Shown: in pieces, positions 1-9,262 of the stretch | Layout: each line of letters starts with the position of its first letter | Position numbering within the stretch: the first letter of the stretch is position 1 | Assembly (NCBI RefSeq): GCF_037102585.1 | Contig: NW_027043819.1 | Coordinates: 372,001-436,000 of the forward strand | Source of the DNA: Saccharomycopsis crataegensis | Lineage: Eukaryota; Ascomycota; Saccharomycetes; Ascoideales; Saccharomycopsidaceae | Reading direction: 5' to 3' | DNA: 64,000 bases | Notes under the pieces: model-generated | Database searches by the model: none | What the model was told of the DNA's origin: nothing | What the model saw: the letters and a program-made list of their open reading frames with translations, nothing else | Program-made: the position numbers and the translations under genes

Positions 1-1571
1 GTATTTTCTGTAAGAAATATCTATATTCAAGATCATCCTCAACTAGTATATGTATCTCGTAAAGGAGAATTTTTCTTCATTAGAAGGTCCAGAGAGATCT
101 TAGTGAAGCTTTTGTAGATAACGAAAACTACAGGTATCAATAAATAAAACAAAATACGCAAAGATGTGATCTAGATGTTATATCATCTTTAAATCCAGTA
201 CTATAATACTTAAATATAAGTATATGTAACTCGTTCAATCATTCTCGGTTTGATAAATATTGAAATTTCATAACACTAAATAAAACGATGATTTTGTAAA
301 CCTCACTGGACACGAAGTAATACTTCTAAAGAGTTCAAAAAAAGAAGAAGAAAAAGGCAATTCAAAAGTCTTATGAGCGATAATATCCTACTCAAATTAG
401 CTAATTAAAGAATATATTTCTTTTAAAGCAATATCGCCTAATCATCAAGGTTTTTTCTATGAAAAAGGACAGGCTGTTCACTTCAATTTTTATCTATATC
501 ATCATTTTGAATCTACAGTAAAGACGCGTCATTCTAAAAGCAATTCTTAATACTACACTCGCATAAATTTGGAATGACAAATGATAAGACTATAAGTTAC
601 AAATGAGGAAAATTTAAACAATAAATAGGATTTTTCTTTTTTTTAACTTGAGAAATTTTCATTATTAGTTATAAGATAATCGCTGTAACTATGCAAGCAT
701 GTTCAATTCCTTTTAGAAAGACGCGCCGCAAATTTCAACAATTTTCAGGAAAATAAATAACGAGCCAAATAAAGTTAGCAAATCACAACGTTTGGCTTCT
801 CTATTTATTTTTAAAAGTAGGAAGCAGGAGATAATTGAATAATTTATTGATACCTGATCTTTACAAAAATGAACCTTGACTCGATGCTCTGGTTCGGCCT
901 GCTACTAGTAAATGTTTCAAAAAAGATACAGTATTCAATATACTCAATAAATATAACAATTTATGACCGTATAATGTTTCAATATAATAAAACTATGAAA
1001 TTATATGGATTTGGCGCTGTCAATCATCAATGCAAATTAGATATACTTTGTACCAGTGAAAGGCGACACGAGGGGTCATACACCCTCGTTGTTTTTACTC
1101 TCACTTTTGTATAGCCATGGCTTACTGTAGATTACATTGCATTGTATATTGTTCAACACATGAATTTTTCCCAATTTTTCTCAAATTAAAGTACTTCGCT
1201 ATTATTAGAAGTTTTTCCAGAGAGAATTGATGATATTACAAGTATCTCGAAAAAAAAATATTAAAAAATCTTGATGTGAGAAACCAGTTTAATATTATGA
1301 TTTGCTAATATACAATATAACTTAAATATAAATAACGAAGGATGAAGAAGAAGAAGAAGAAGAATATTATTATACAATGGGAATCATATGACCCCCTCCC
1401 AGAAAGAAAGAACAAAAGAAACAAAACAGAATTAAAATAGTAATGGAATGCAGTTGAGCCAGCAACGCACATAATAGAATCAATTTCGCCAGATGTGGCG
1501 TTGAATTCAGAATAAAATTAGAAGCTTCGGCTTGTTTTTTTCTAAAGAAATACAAGAAGCCATTGCAGTAT
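1..1571. other. AT-rich intergenic stretch, no gene seen
   Basis: No reading frame here looks coding. The only ORF above 80 codons (869-1114, +) has no recognisable motif and ordinary AT-rich composition, so it is probably chance. A small perfect inverted repeat (ACGAGGG at 1068-1074, CCCTCGT at 1083-1089) could form a hairpin. A GAA-rich run lies at 1340-1365. The stretch lies downstream of the minus-strand gene that ends at 1572. Confidence 0.5.
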
Positions 1572-3470
1572 TTAGGATGACTGCTCATCATGCAAGTTAT
1601 TGAGATCGACGTTAATGTTAACCAAGCAAATCAAGAAATTAACGAAAATGTTAATACCATTTTTCAAACAATGGGTAATGAAGATGATTCTTTCTTCATC
1701 AAATTTTCTATTCAAAATGATGACTGGGTTACTGCTATTGGAGATAGATTCACTCGACAAGGGATGAAAGAAGAATTTCCCAATAATGCTGACGTAATCA
1801 AATAAATATAAGATAACTGTCAAACAATTATCGTTGTTTTGTATTCTGTCAGAAAAAATAGATTTGGTCAAAGAGTCAGACGAATAGTTGTCAATAAAAC
1901 CCATTTCAATGAAGTTTAACGAAATTTGGAAAAATAATTTCACTATCAACAACAAAATTGTCTTATTGTATTTCAACAAAGTTTTTTTTATGAATAACTT
2001 CAAGTTCAATTCCACCAACTTATCATTAATGATAGTCTTCGGTTTTTGAAATTTAAGGTTTTTATCATTGGTGTATAAAATGTTTCCAATTGTTCTTGAC
2101 AATTTATTGACGTCAACGTGATTGAAATAGTTACTCAAGATAATGAACAATAACACAGATTCCTTAGAAATGTTAATCAATATTCTGATTTTGTCGACAG
2201 TGGTACCATTTGAATGGGAAATGAATATGTATAAAACTGACTCAATAACGATAATGGCCACAAATGCAAGAAATTTCCAGTTGGTAACTACTCGCTTCAT
2301 ATTATGGTTCTCAGTTTTAAAAATATTGAAGTTGATATTATTGAACCAGAAGCCGTAACCTTTGGAAAAGAGAACACTCACAAAGATTTCAATAAAATTT
2401 GTCAAGAAAATTTTAAAGACAATCATAAAGTACTCGGTTATTTTCGAGACAATAGGGATCAAGTTTGTTCTCCAGTGAAAGGCTTGAATAAAACTATTTT
2501 CAAATTCAGCTTGCGAAAAGTTATTTTTAATTAAATGGTGAATGTAACTGAATAAGTACGCATCGAAATAAAGCAAGTATAATTGAACAAATACCATTGG
2601 AATATAACTGATAGAATAAGTGGTCAAAACATTCCAGAAATAACGAGTTTGACCAAAAAGCAATTTAGCAACAAATAATAATAAGAAAGATACCACAAAG
2701 CAGAATAATAAAATCGCAAATAATTCTGAAATAATCACATTATTCAAGAAGTCAAAAATCTTCAAGCTTCCAAAAGAATTGTAAATTTCATTGATGATTT
2801 TCACAGGAACTGCCCTTTTGTTTGGCATCTCTTCATCCATGTGATATTCAAAATCTTTGGAGTGAATGATTTTACTGAAAATACAGTAATTATTGAACCC
2901 ATCAATTTTAAATATCGCCTCTCTAGTATCGCGGTTCATCAAACGGTAAGCAAAATTATACCTGGAGGCAAAATCCTTAAACAAGCCTTCATTAAAAACG
3001 TTGCAAATTTGGGCTCTTGACACATCAACACCATTAGCGGTTTGTTTAGAGCATTCGTACTTGGTTTCGTTATAATAATCTTCATAAAATTGTAAAACCG
3101 CCTTCAATTGTCCAACATGATGGGAAAATGGTTGTTTTTCACTATCACCTTTAATCAAGAAAATAGGGACCTGGAAATTAGAGGATTCTGAATTGGCCAC
3201 CAAATTTTCATTAAAATAATCTTCATCAAACGTGATTCTGATGTGTCCATTCTGATATCTATTTCCAAAATTGAAAAATGAGTACTTTGTTAAATTTATC
3301 AAAAAACGATTTCCAAAAAGAAATTTCTCAATAATTGTTTGTTTGTTGTAGTTCTGGAAACAAATGGTATTGTTGTTCACTAGATTGACTGTCTGATTGT
3401 AAGCCGATACTTGTGTCGAGAATAAAAGAACAATCGAAATAGTGGAAATGAACCTCATAACACCAAACAT
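1572..3470 (-). CDS. secreted-N-terminus seven-helix membrane protein, possibly GOST-like
   Basis: The 632-residue product is not firmly recognised. Residues 1-23 are a classic signal peptide ending in VSA. A lumenal or extracellular domain of about 220 residues follows, with several N-x-S/T sites and a few cysteines. Seven hydrophobic helices then lie at roughly 248-272, 279-308, 345-369, 398-418, 429-448, 503-522 and 549-569. After helix 3 comes a SKGYGF motif (369-374), reminiscent of the GxG turn of Ptm1/GPR107-type (GOST) membrane proteins. The tail is hydrophilic, with one more weakly hydrophobic patch near 605-620. A signal peptide, a lumenal domain and seven helices fit the GOST layout (secretory-pathway receptors), but identity is too low for me to assign. 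The start is the first ATG; the Met at codon 5 would also leave a signal peptide. Confidence 0.7.
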   Translation of the reverse strand: MFGVMRFISTISIVLLFSTQVSAYNQTVNLVNNNTICFQNYNKQTIIEKFLFGNRFLINLTKYSFFNFGNRYQNGHIRITFDEDYFNENLVANSESSNFQVPIFLIKGDSEKQPFSHHVGQLKAVLQFYEDYYNETKYECSKQTANGVDVSRAQICNVFNEGLFKDFASRYNFAYRLMNRDTREAIFKIDGFNNYCIFSKIIHSKDFEYHMDEEMPNKRAVPVKIINEIYNSFGSLKIFDFLNNVIISELFAILLFCFVVSFLLLFVAKLLFGQTRYFWNVLTTYSISYIPMVFVQLYLLYFDAYLFSYIHHLIKNNFSQAEFENSFIQAFHWRTNLIPIVSKITEYFMIVFKIFLTNFIEIFVSVLFSKGYGFWFNNINFNIFKTENHNMKRVVTNWKFLAFVAIIVIESVLYIFISHSNGTTVDKIRILINISKESVLLFIILSNYFNHVDVNKLSRTIGNILYTNDKNLKFQKPKTIINDKLVELNLKLFIKKTLLKYNKTILLLIVKLFFQISLNFIEMGFIDNYSSDSLTKSIFSDRIQNNDNCLTVILYLFDYVSIIGKFFFHPLSSESISNSSNPVIILNRKFDEERIIFITHCLKNGINIFVNFLICLVNINVDLNNLHDEQSS

Positions 3471-3909
3471 TTCTAATGAAGTTTATAATATAGAAGACCA
3501 CACGTTTAAATTTTTGGCGATTATAAATAAATGGAAGATATTCCAATATTTAAATAGGAAATTCCACCCAAGCATATTACCGGGCCTCACGCCCCAAGAA
3601 TTCACATTTCTAATTCCGGAAATATAGCGTTCGTGCAGTCAGACCCCATAATACCACAAATATCACCAATTATCCTTCATTTTCAAAATGGTACTACTGT
3701 GAAAAGCTGACTGGATTTTGGTACAAGACTAAAAATAGCAAATCAAGAACCTTGGGTGCTCATAAAAATGGCTTCAGTGCTCCTCCACTAAATCTATAGT
3801 GGCGTGGAGAAATGAATAAGCTCTTACACAGAAGAAAAAAAAAATACCGTACCCAACAGAGGTGTCACACCCTGCATTAATATACAAGAATCTCAAATGC
3901 CAATAAATT
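3471..3909. other. intergenic promoter region of the 7-helix protein gene
   Basis: This spans 439 bases between two minus-strand genes: upstream of the gene starting at 3470 and downstream of the one ending at 3910. No ORF or RNA gene was seen. A GC-richer patch lies near 3580-3600 and an A-tract at 3835-3845. Confidence 0.4.
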
Positions 3910-6033
3910 CTAAACTATATAACCCAAAGCCCTCATCAAACTGTCAATATAATTGTTGCAAGAAATAAGTAATTCATCTAAAACATCGTCGTTCTTCTTT
4001 TCACCAAGTTTTGGGTTGTTATTAAGCATAGATTTAATGTTATTGGTTGTGAAAACCAACTTTGTAAGATAAACACTAATGAATTTAAGTCTTAAATCTT
4101 TATGATGATGCTCCAACAAAGTATCATATGATGATGTTATGCCTCCATCTGATGGAGTGAGCACATGTAGTTTAGCTAAGCTTTGGACTTTATCATCAAA
4201 CTCGTCCTTTTCTTCAGGCAACATGAAGATCAAAAAATCATATATCACTTTCTCTAAGACCTGTAAGTAAGAACCGATTTGACTCAAAAATAACGATATG
4301 ATTATCTTCTCCTCTCTCTTAGTATATTTATGAATTTTATATTTCTTGTGTTTATTGTCATTGCCACTCATTGCCTTGTCAATTTCTTCAAGTTGGTCAA
4401 AGAATTCTGTTACCAAAATCTTTTTGTTGAGCAATTCTTTTAAAAAAAGGCTCCGACAATCGGTTAACAAGTTCAAATTCTTGATGATTATGTCAATCTT
4501 TTTATCTATAATAACTTTACTCTTCGGAATATGCTTGGGTATATCACTTCCCTTGTTATTTGTCAATACCTGACCTGCTTGTCCAAATGTTGACGCCAAT
4601 GCATTGCCTGCAACAGAAAAATCGTCGATAGACGAAAAAATAGCTTCATCAAGATCACCCGTATCCAATTCTTGAAGGTTAACATTGAGTTCTGATAAGA
4701 TTTCGTTATGGAGTGCAATGAGGAGATCAGTAATGGCTTCAAAATTAAATATTAGCAATAACACACTATAACTATTCGGTAGTTGCAAATATTTAATGAT
4801 TCTATGAAACTGTGGTATCGAACTGTCCAATGGACCATCATTTTCAGTTTTAGGATTCTTATGATCAAGAAAATGTGCACTGACCTTTTCACGGATTAGA
4901 TTATCGACAGTTGCTAAGGGGCTAGAGGAGGAATCAGAAAAATTGAAACCTAAAAGATGGATAATTGAAAACAAATACCAACAGTTCCAATTTCTCAATA
5001 ACCTTGTACTTAAAATGAAGTCTTCAAAGCTTGGAAATATATGCTTGCAAGGTTCTTCATTTCTACCATTCTCAGAACCATTGGAACCACCATTATTGTT
5101 ATTGCTCAATATTTTCATGTAATTTATATGGTTCTTGAATTTGAGTTTCCCAATATTCAGTAAAGTCAAAGGTTTATACTTGTGTTTATTGTTGAAATTA
5201 TGCAATTCCTGATTTATGAAATTATTGGAGTAAATCCGCTTCAAATAGTTTTGATCCAAGCTATACTTGATCAAATCATCAGTCTTCTCAGTAATATTAT
5301 TTAAGTATGTCAAATATATCTTCAAAGTCTTGATTATGTCGAACCTGGTCAAATCTATGCTCTCTTTTTCGGGATCACTCACATCAAGGGCCGGTAAAGA
5401 ATTAAGAAAGCTCTTTACTTGGTCAATAACAATAAGAATGTTATACAAGTATGCCGTCACGTTGGGCATAAAATCTCTAAAATATATTCTTTGAACTTCA
5501 CCTTTGGAAATCTCGTATTCTATGTACACTTTCAATATTTGCTTGATCTGGTTTATTTCCCCAACTATGGTTGTATTGCCACTAGAAGCAAATATGTTGA
5601 AAAATCTTCGCAATTCGTTAAAAGAGGAGCTATTGCCGTCGTCCATAACTTTCCCGAATTTCAAGAAAAAGTTTCGCTTCATCTGTTTGTATACCTTGGT
5701 GATGGTGATACTTTTGGAAAGAAACGCCTTTGTGATCTGTAGAAACTGCTTTAGCGGTTGTGTATTTGAGCCTGCATCCACGTCTGCCCAGTCCTTTAAG
5801 AGCAGGTGATATGCAGAGTTTTGAACAAAATGATCGCCAGTTGTCAAGCCCACTTTATATGAGCAATGGTTGATAAATATTGGGGTTGTTGCAATTTGAA
5901 GGTTGGTGCACATTGTATCGTAGACAAACTCTAATGATTTCATACACGAGACATAATGTTCAGTTAGAGTGATCGTAAGAATACAAAGATCGTAGCAAAA
6001 TCGGGTCCTTTCATCTTCTGAAACCATCAACAT
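3910..6033 (-). CDS. hypothetical 707-residue helical protein
   Basis: A single open frame of 707 codons. I do not recognise it. The product is largely alpha-helical and hydrophilic, with no signal peptide and no convincing membrane helix. An Asn/Gly-rich low-complexity insert lies near residues 310-325 and a Lys/Asp-rich patch near the C-terminus. Long amphipathic helices (about 150-300 and 430-650) suggest a scaffold or tethering subunit rather than an enzyme. ATG at 6033 is the first Met after an in-frame stop about 30 bases upstream. The next Met, codon 3, is an equally possible start. It shares a 245-bp divergent intergenic region with PGS1. The length and normal codon use make it a real gene; the function is unknown. 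Confidence 0.75.
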   Translation of the reverse strand: MLMVSEDERTRFCYDLCILTITLTEHYVSCMKSLEFVYDTMCTNLQIATTPIFINHCSYKVGLTTGDHFVQNSAYHLLLKDWADVDAGSNTQPLKQFLQITKAFLSKSITITKVYKQMKRNFFLKFGKVMDDGNSSSFNELRRFFNIFASSGNTTIVGEINQIKQILKVYIEYEISKGEVQRIYFRDFMPNVTAYLYNILIVIDQVKSFLNSLPALDVSDPEKESIDLTRFDIIKTLKIYLTYLNNITEKTDDLIKYSLDQNYLKRIYSNNFINQELHNFNNKHKYKPLTLLNIGKLKFKNHINYMKILSNNNNGGSNGSENGRNEEPCKHIFPSFEDFILSTRLLRNWNCWYLFSIIHLLGFNFSDSSSSPLATVDNLIREKVSAHFLDHKNPKTENDGPLDSSIPQFHRIIKYLQLPNSYSVLLLIFNFEAITDLLIALHNEILSELNVNLQELDTGDLDEAIFSSIDDFSVAGNALASTFGQAGQVLTNNKGSDIPKHIPKSKVIIDKKIDIIIKNLNLLTDCRSLFLKELLNKKILVTEFFDQLEEIDKAMSGNDNKHKKYKIHKYTKREEKIIISLFLSQIGSYLQVLEKVIYDFLIFMLPEEKDEFDDKVQSLAKLHVLTPSDGGITSSYDTLLEHHHKDLRLKFISVYLTKLVFTTNNIKSMLNNNPKLGEKKNDDVLDELLISCNNYIDSLMRALGYIV

Positions 6034-6278
6034 ATTATCTGTCTTTTGGTCATTATCACCTGGTCAAGTTTCATTTACTACTGAGTTTGCGGGCAGTTCA
6101 TTCACCAAAAATCATTGAATTTTTTGATGGGTGATGAACATGCCCTGCACGTGGTTCTTATTTTTATTTTTTATTATTTTTTTTTTTTTTTCAATTTTTT
6201 TCTATATCTTAGACTTTTCAGGTACCTACTATAGCTTTTTTTATTTATTATTATTCTAATGAATATAGTGGAGCAAAG

Positions 6279-7877
6279 ATGATTGGTCTGGCAACTATAA
6301 GCTATTTCAAGAATCATGCGGTTTCCTACATGAACAGGAATTACTCCACCAATACCAAGCTCGGGTTCCATCCTAGGGTGAATTCCGTGATTTCCCAATT
6401 GAACATGATTGCACCAAGATTCTTGTTGAAGGATGATGAAATTGATATCTTAACGGAACCAAAAGATTTTTACAACCAGCTTAAAGAAAAAATTTCCAGT
6501 GCAGACGAGCGGATCTTTTTGTCTTCATTGTACATTGGGAAAACCCAACATGAGTTGATTGATTGTTTGTCACAAGCCTTAGAAGCAAAACCCAATTTAA
6601 AGTTACATATATTGATCGATTATTTGAGAGCCACCAGAGAATACCCAAATCCATCATCATTGACAACCGTCTCCACTTTATTGAAGAAGTTCGGGAACCA
6701 TAGAGTTGATATCAGATTATATCATACCCCAAAATTGAGTGGGATGTCAGAAAAAATTGTCCCAAAAAGATTCAATGAAGGCTTTGGGTTGCAACACATG
6801 AAAATATACGGATTCGATGACGAAGTTATAATATCCGGTGCTAACTTGTCCGAGGATTACTTCTCTAACAGACAAGATAGATATTATGTTTTCAAGAATG
6901 TTAATTTGACGGACTATTTCTTCAATTTGGGCAAGCTTATCAGTCAATTAAGTCATAAAGTCTCATACCTCCCCCACAGAGACAAAATATTGATTGACTG
7001 GCCAACAAAAAATTTGACTGCCGACCCAAAACTCAACCTAGAAAGATTTTTAGTGGAAACCACTCATTTGCTTGAACCCATCCTTCATGGTGAAAGAGTG
7101 GCACATTATGATAACGATGAATATCAAAAGATTATTGAAAAGGATTTACAAATCAAAGAAATCGAAAACAAAAAATTTGCCGAGGATCCAGAATACAACG
7201 ACAGAAATACCATCGTGTTCCCAGTCTCACAGTTAACACCATTGTTGAAACCTGATATTTCTACCGAAAAACCGGCAATTCTTAGACTTTTATCGTATTT
7301 GGATTCCTCTACTGTCAGTTGGACTTTCACCGCGGGATATTTCAATATGGAACCAGAAATTAAAAGAAGACTTCTAACGGCAACATCCAAATCAGGCGAA
7401 GTTATCACCGCATCACCTAAGGCCAATAGTTTCTTCAAATCATCTTGGCCTTCAAAGTATATTCCTCCAGCTTATCTATATCTTTGTGAACAGTTTCTCA
7501 GAGAAGTCAATGGACAAGAAAAGGAAAATAACATTAAGGTCAAGGAATGGGAAAAAGGGGTTGTCAACACTGAAAATGGCTGGTCATATCACGCCAAAGG
7601 GATTTGGATAAGTGAGCCTGATGAAACCATCCCATCGATCACAGTTATTGGGTCTTCAAATTACACTAAAAGATCATACTCTTTGGACTTGGAAACTAAT
7701 GTGGTATTGATTACCAAGGACGAAAAATTGAAGCGCAAAATGCAGTCAGAAATAGATAATATAAATCAGCACACTAGAGAATTGTCCATAAAAGATTTTG
7801 AAGACAATAAGGACCCTGACAGAAATATTTCTTGGGGGGTCAAAATCCTTGCAAAAATCTTCGCTAATAGACTATAG
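6279..7877 (+). CDS. PGS1: phosphatidylglycerophosphate synthase
   Basis: CDP-diacylglycerol--glycerol-3-phosphate 3-phosphatidyltransferase, the mitochondrial enzyme of the first committed step to phosphatidylglycerol and cardiolipin. The 532 residues match the yeast Pgs1 length (about 520). It is a phospholipase-D-superfamily protein with two HKD half-sites. The first, H-x-K-x4-D, starts at His173 (HMKIYGFDD). The second, at His438, reads HAKGIWIS and lacks the classical Asp, as I recall for other members of this family. SGANLSEDYF and SSNYTKRS follow the two sites as expected. The N-terminus is basic and Ser/Asn-rich and could be a mitochondrial targeting sequence. Its stop lies 53 bases from the convergent ERS1 stop, so the 3'UTRs probably overlap. 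Confidence 0.95.
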   Translation: MIGLATISYFKNHAVSYMNRNYSTNTKLGFHPRVNSVISQLNMIAPRFLLKDDEIDILTEPKDFYNQLKEKISSADERIFLSSLYIGKTQHELIDCLSQALEAKPNLKLHILIDYLRATREYPNPSSLTTVSTLLKKFGNHRVDIRLYHTPKLSGMSEKIVPKRFNEGFGLQHMKIYGFDDEVIISGANLSEDYFSNRQDRYYVFKNVNLTDYFFNLGKLISQLSHKVSYLPHRDKILIDWPTKNLTADPKLNLERFLVETTHLLEPILHGERVAHYDNDEYQKIIEKDLQIKEIENKKFAEDPEYNDRNTIVFPVSQLTPLLKPDISTEKPAILRLLSYLDSSTVSWTFTAGYFNMEPEIKRRLLTATSKSGEVITASPKANSFFKSSWPSKYIPPAYLYLCEQFLREVNGQEKENNIKVKEWEKGVVNTENGWSYHAKGIWISEPDETIPSITVIGSSNYTKRSYSLDLETNVVLITKDEKLKRKMQSEIDNINQHTRELSIKDFEDNKDPDRNISWGVKILAKIFANRL

Positions 7878-7930
7878 TTTTTTATTTACCATATACTCTC
7901 TTCCATTACCATAAAAAAAGAATACCCTGT

Positions 7931-8925
7931 TTATAGCTCAAAAACTTCATTCATGTTATCGTTATTGTCATCAATCATTTGATATTTTGACACAAAAATT
8001 GGTTTTTCATTCTTGTAAATTTTCTTTTGATACAATAATACTAAACACGCTGCTAGCAGAATCACTCCAGAAAGTACCGATACATCATAATTTAGCATAA
8101 TTTCCAGGTTTGGATAATGCTCGAAATCTTGCCCATTGCAAAGGCCCTGGATTATGATTAATATATTCGATAATAGTTCAAGTTTGATAGAAAGACCAGC
8201 ATACCCAAATCTGGAAATACCAGCAAAGTTTAATGATGCCTGAGGCATAAACCGCAACATACCATATATCCAACTGTCTAAATTGAAAAAGTAAATGAAA
8301 TCAAGCCATAGAAGACTATGGTTTCCCATACCGTTTGTGGATCCTTGTTTACTAGTTGCCATGAATAATACGTACAAGTTTTTTAACTCTAGTCCTGTAA
8401 TAATCATCAAGCAGGTGTAAGAGAACTTTTGACTGAGGTTTCTGGTGATTTTATAACTGATGAAAATCTGTACCAATAGGACCAATGCTGCCAAAAGACT
8501 GATACAATTGATTAGGAATACCAATGAAGACATGGGAATACCCAGGAAATTATCACCATCACCAAATGATAAAGGATATCGTGCCTGGTACTGCTTTATT
8601 GATAAGCTGAAACTGTAGAATATAAAAGAGACAGCTAGATGAAGGTTCTGCAAAAGCTGATACATAAAAAATGTTAATAACTAAGTGCAAAATTGACCGC
8701 CAAAACACACAAGAAGATAAACATACCGTGAGAAGTACAAGGTCAAAGGAAAGACCGTATACTGATCGTTTTGCTTTGTGATATTGAATCTGATGAATCA
8801 ACGCAGCAGCCTAGATGGTTTTCACGTATTAGTATAATGAAAATATTCAGTATTCAGCAACAAGCAATTGAGACTCATCATACTTTGAGCAGCTGGGAAG
8901 CTATCTGTAAGGCATCTCGTAGCAT
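7931..8925 (-). CDS. ERS1: cystinosin-like vacuolar/endosomal PQ-loop protein, three exons
   Basis: My model is exon 1 8925-8884 (42 nt), exon 2 8810-8727 (84 nt) and exon 3 8656-7931, giving 283 aa (yeast Ers1 is about 260). Intron 1 (8883-8811, 73 nt) has GTATGA, a TACTAAT branch at 8834-8828 and TAG. Intron 2 (8726-8657, 70 nt) has GTATGT, TATTAAC and CAG. Both junctions keep frame at codon boundaries, and exon 2 supplies the first cystinosin repeat (KRSVYGLSFD resembles human KSVIGLSFDF). Seven hydrophobic segments follow. The second PQ-loop keeps Pro-Gln (FMPQASLNF), but at the first loop the aligned Pro-Gln position reads Ala-Ala, an odd loss. The family exports cystine or other amino acids from vacuole or lysosome. 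The gene is convergent with PGS1. I am confident of exons 2-3; the tiny exon 1 is inferred. Confidence 0.85.
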
Positions 8926-9262
8926 CAAATAAAGTGTTTGGACATTGGGTGCTGTCCGATAGACAGGTTCCCAGAGTTTCCTTTTTGGATTTTTTTAGGG
9001 AACTTTTTTTTTTTTATTTTTTTTTTTTTTTTTTCTCGGCCTCTCTTTCAGATTTACTGTAAACTTTTTTCTTTTCAAACCACCACAAACCGCTACAATT
9101 GTCGTTTATAATATAGATGCTAAATATGTTTTTTTTTTTTCAGTTATCTATGTACAATGAAAGAGCTGAAAAAGTGTAGGAAAAAGACAACCAAAACGTT
9201 GCGCACAAAATACTAGTTATGCTTGCATGTAATAGGTTAAAAAGAGTAGAGAAATCAAAATA
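8926..9262. other. ERS1 upstream region
   Basis: This spans 337 bases between the ERS1 start and the DNM1 stop, both on the minus strand. It has long T-tracts at 9007-9034 and 9130-9140 and no ORF. It presumably holds the ERS1 promoter and the DNM1 terminator. Confidence 0.4.

Noticed and set aside
869-1114. 81-codon ORF on plus
   Set aside because: No recognisable motif, ordinary AT-rich composition, and isolated in spacer; expected by chance.
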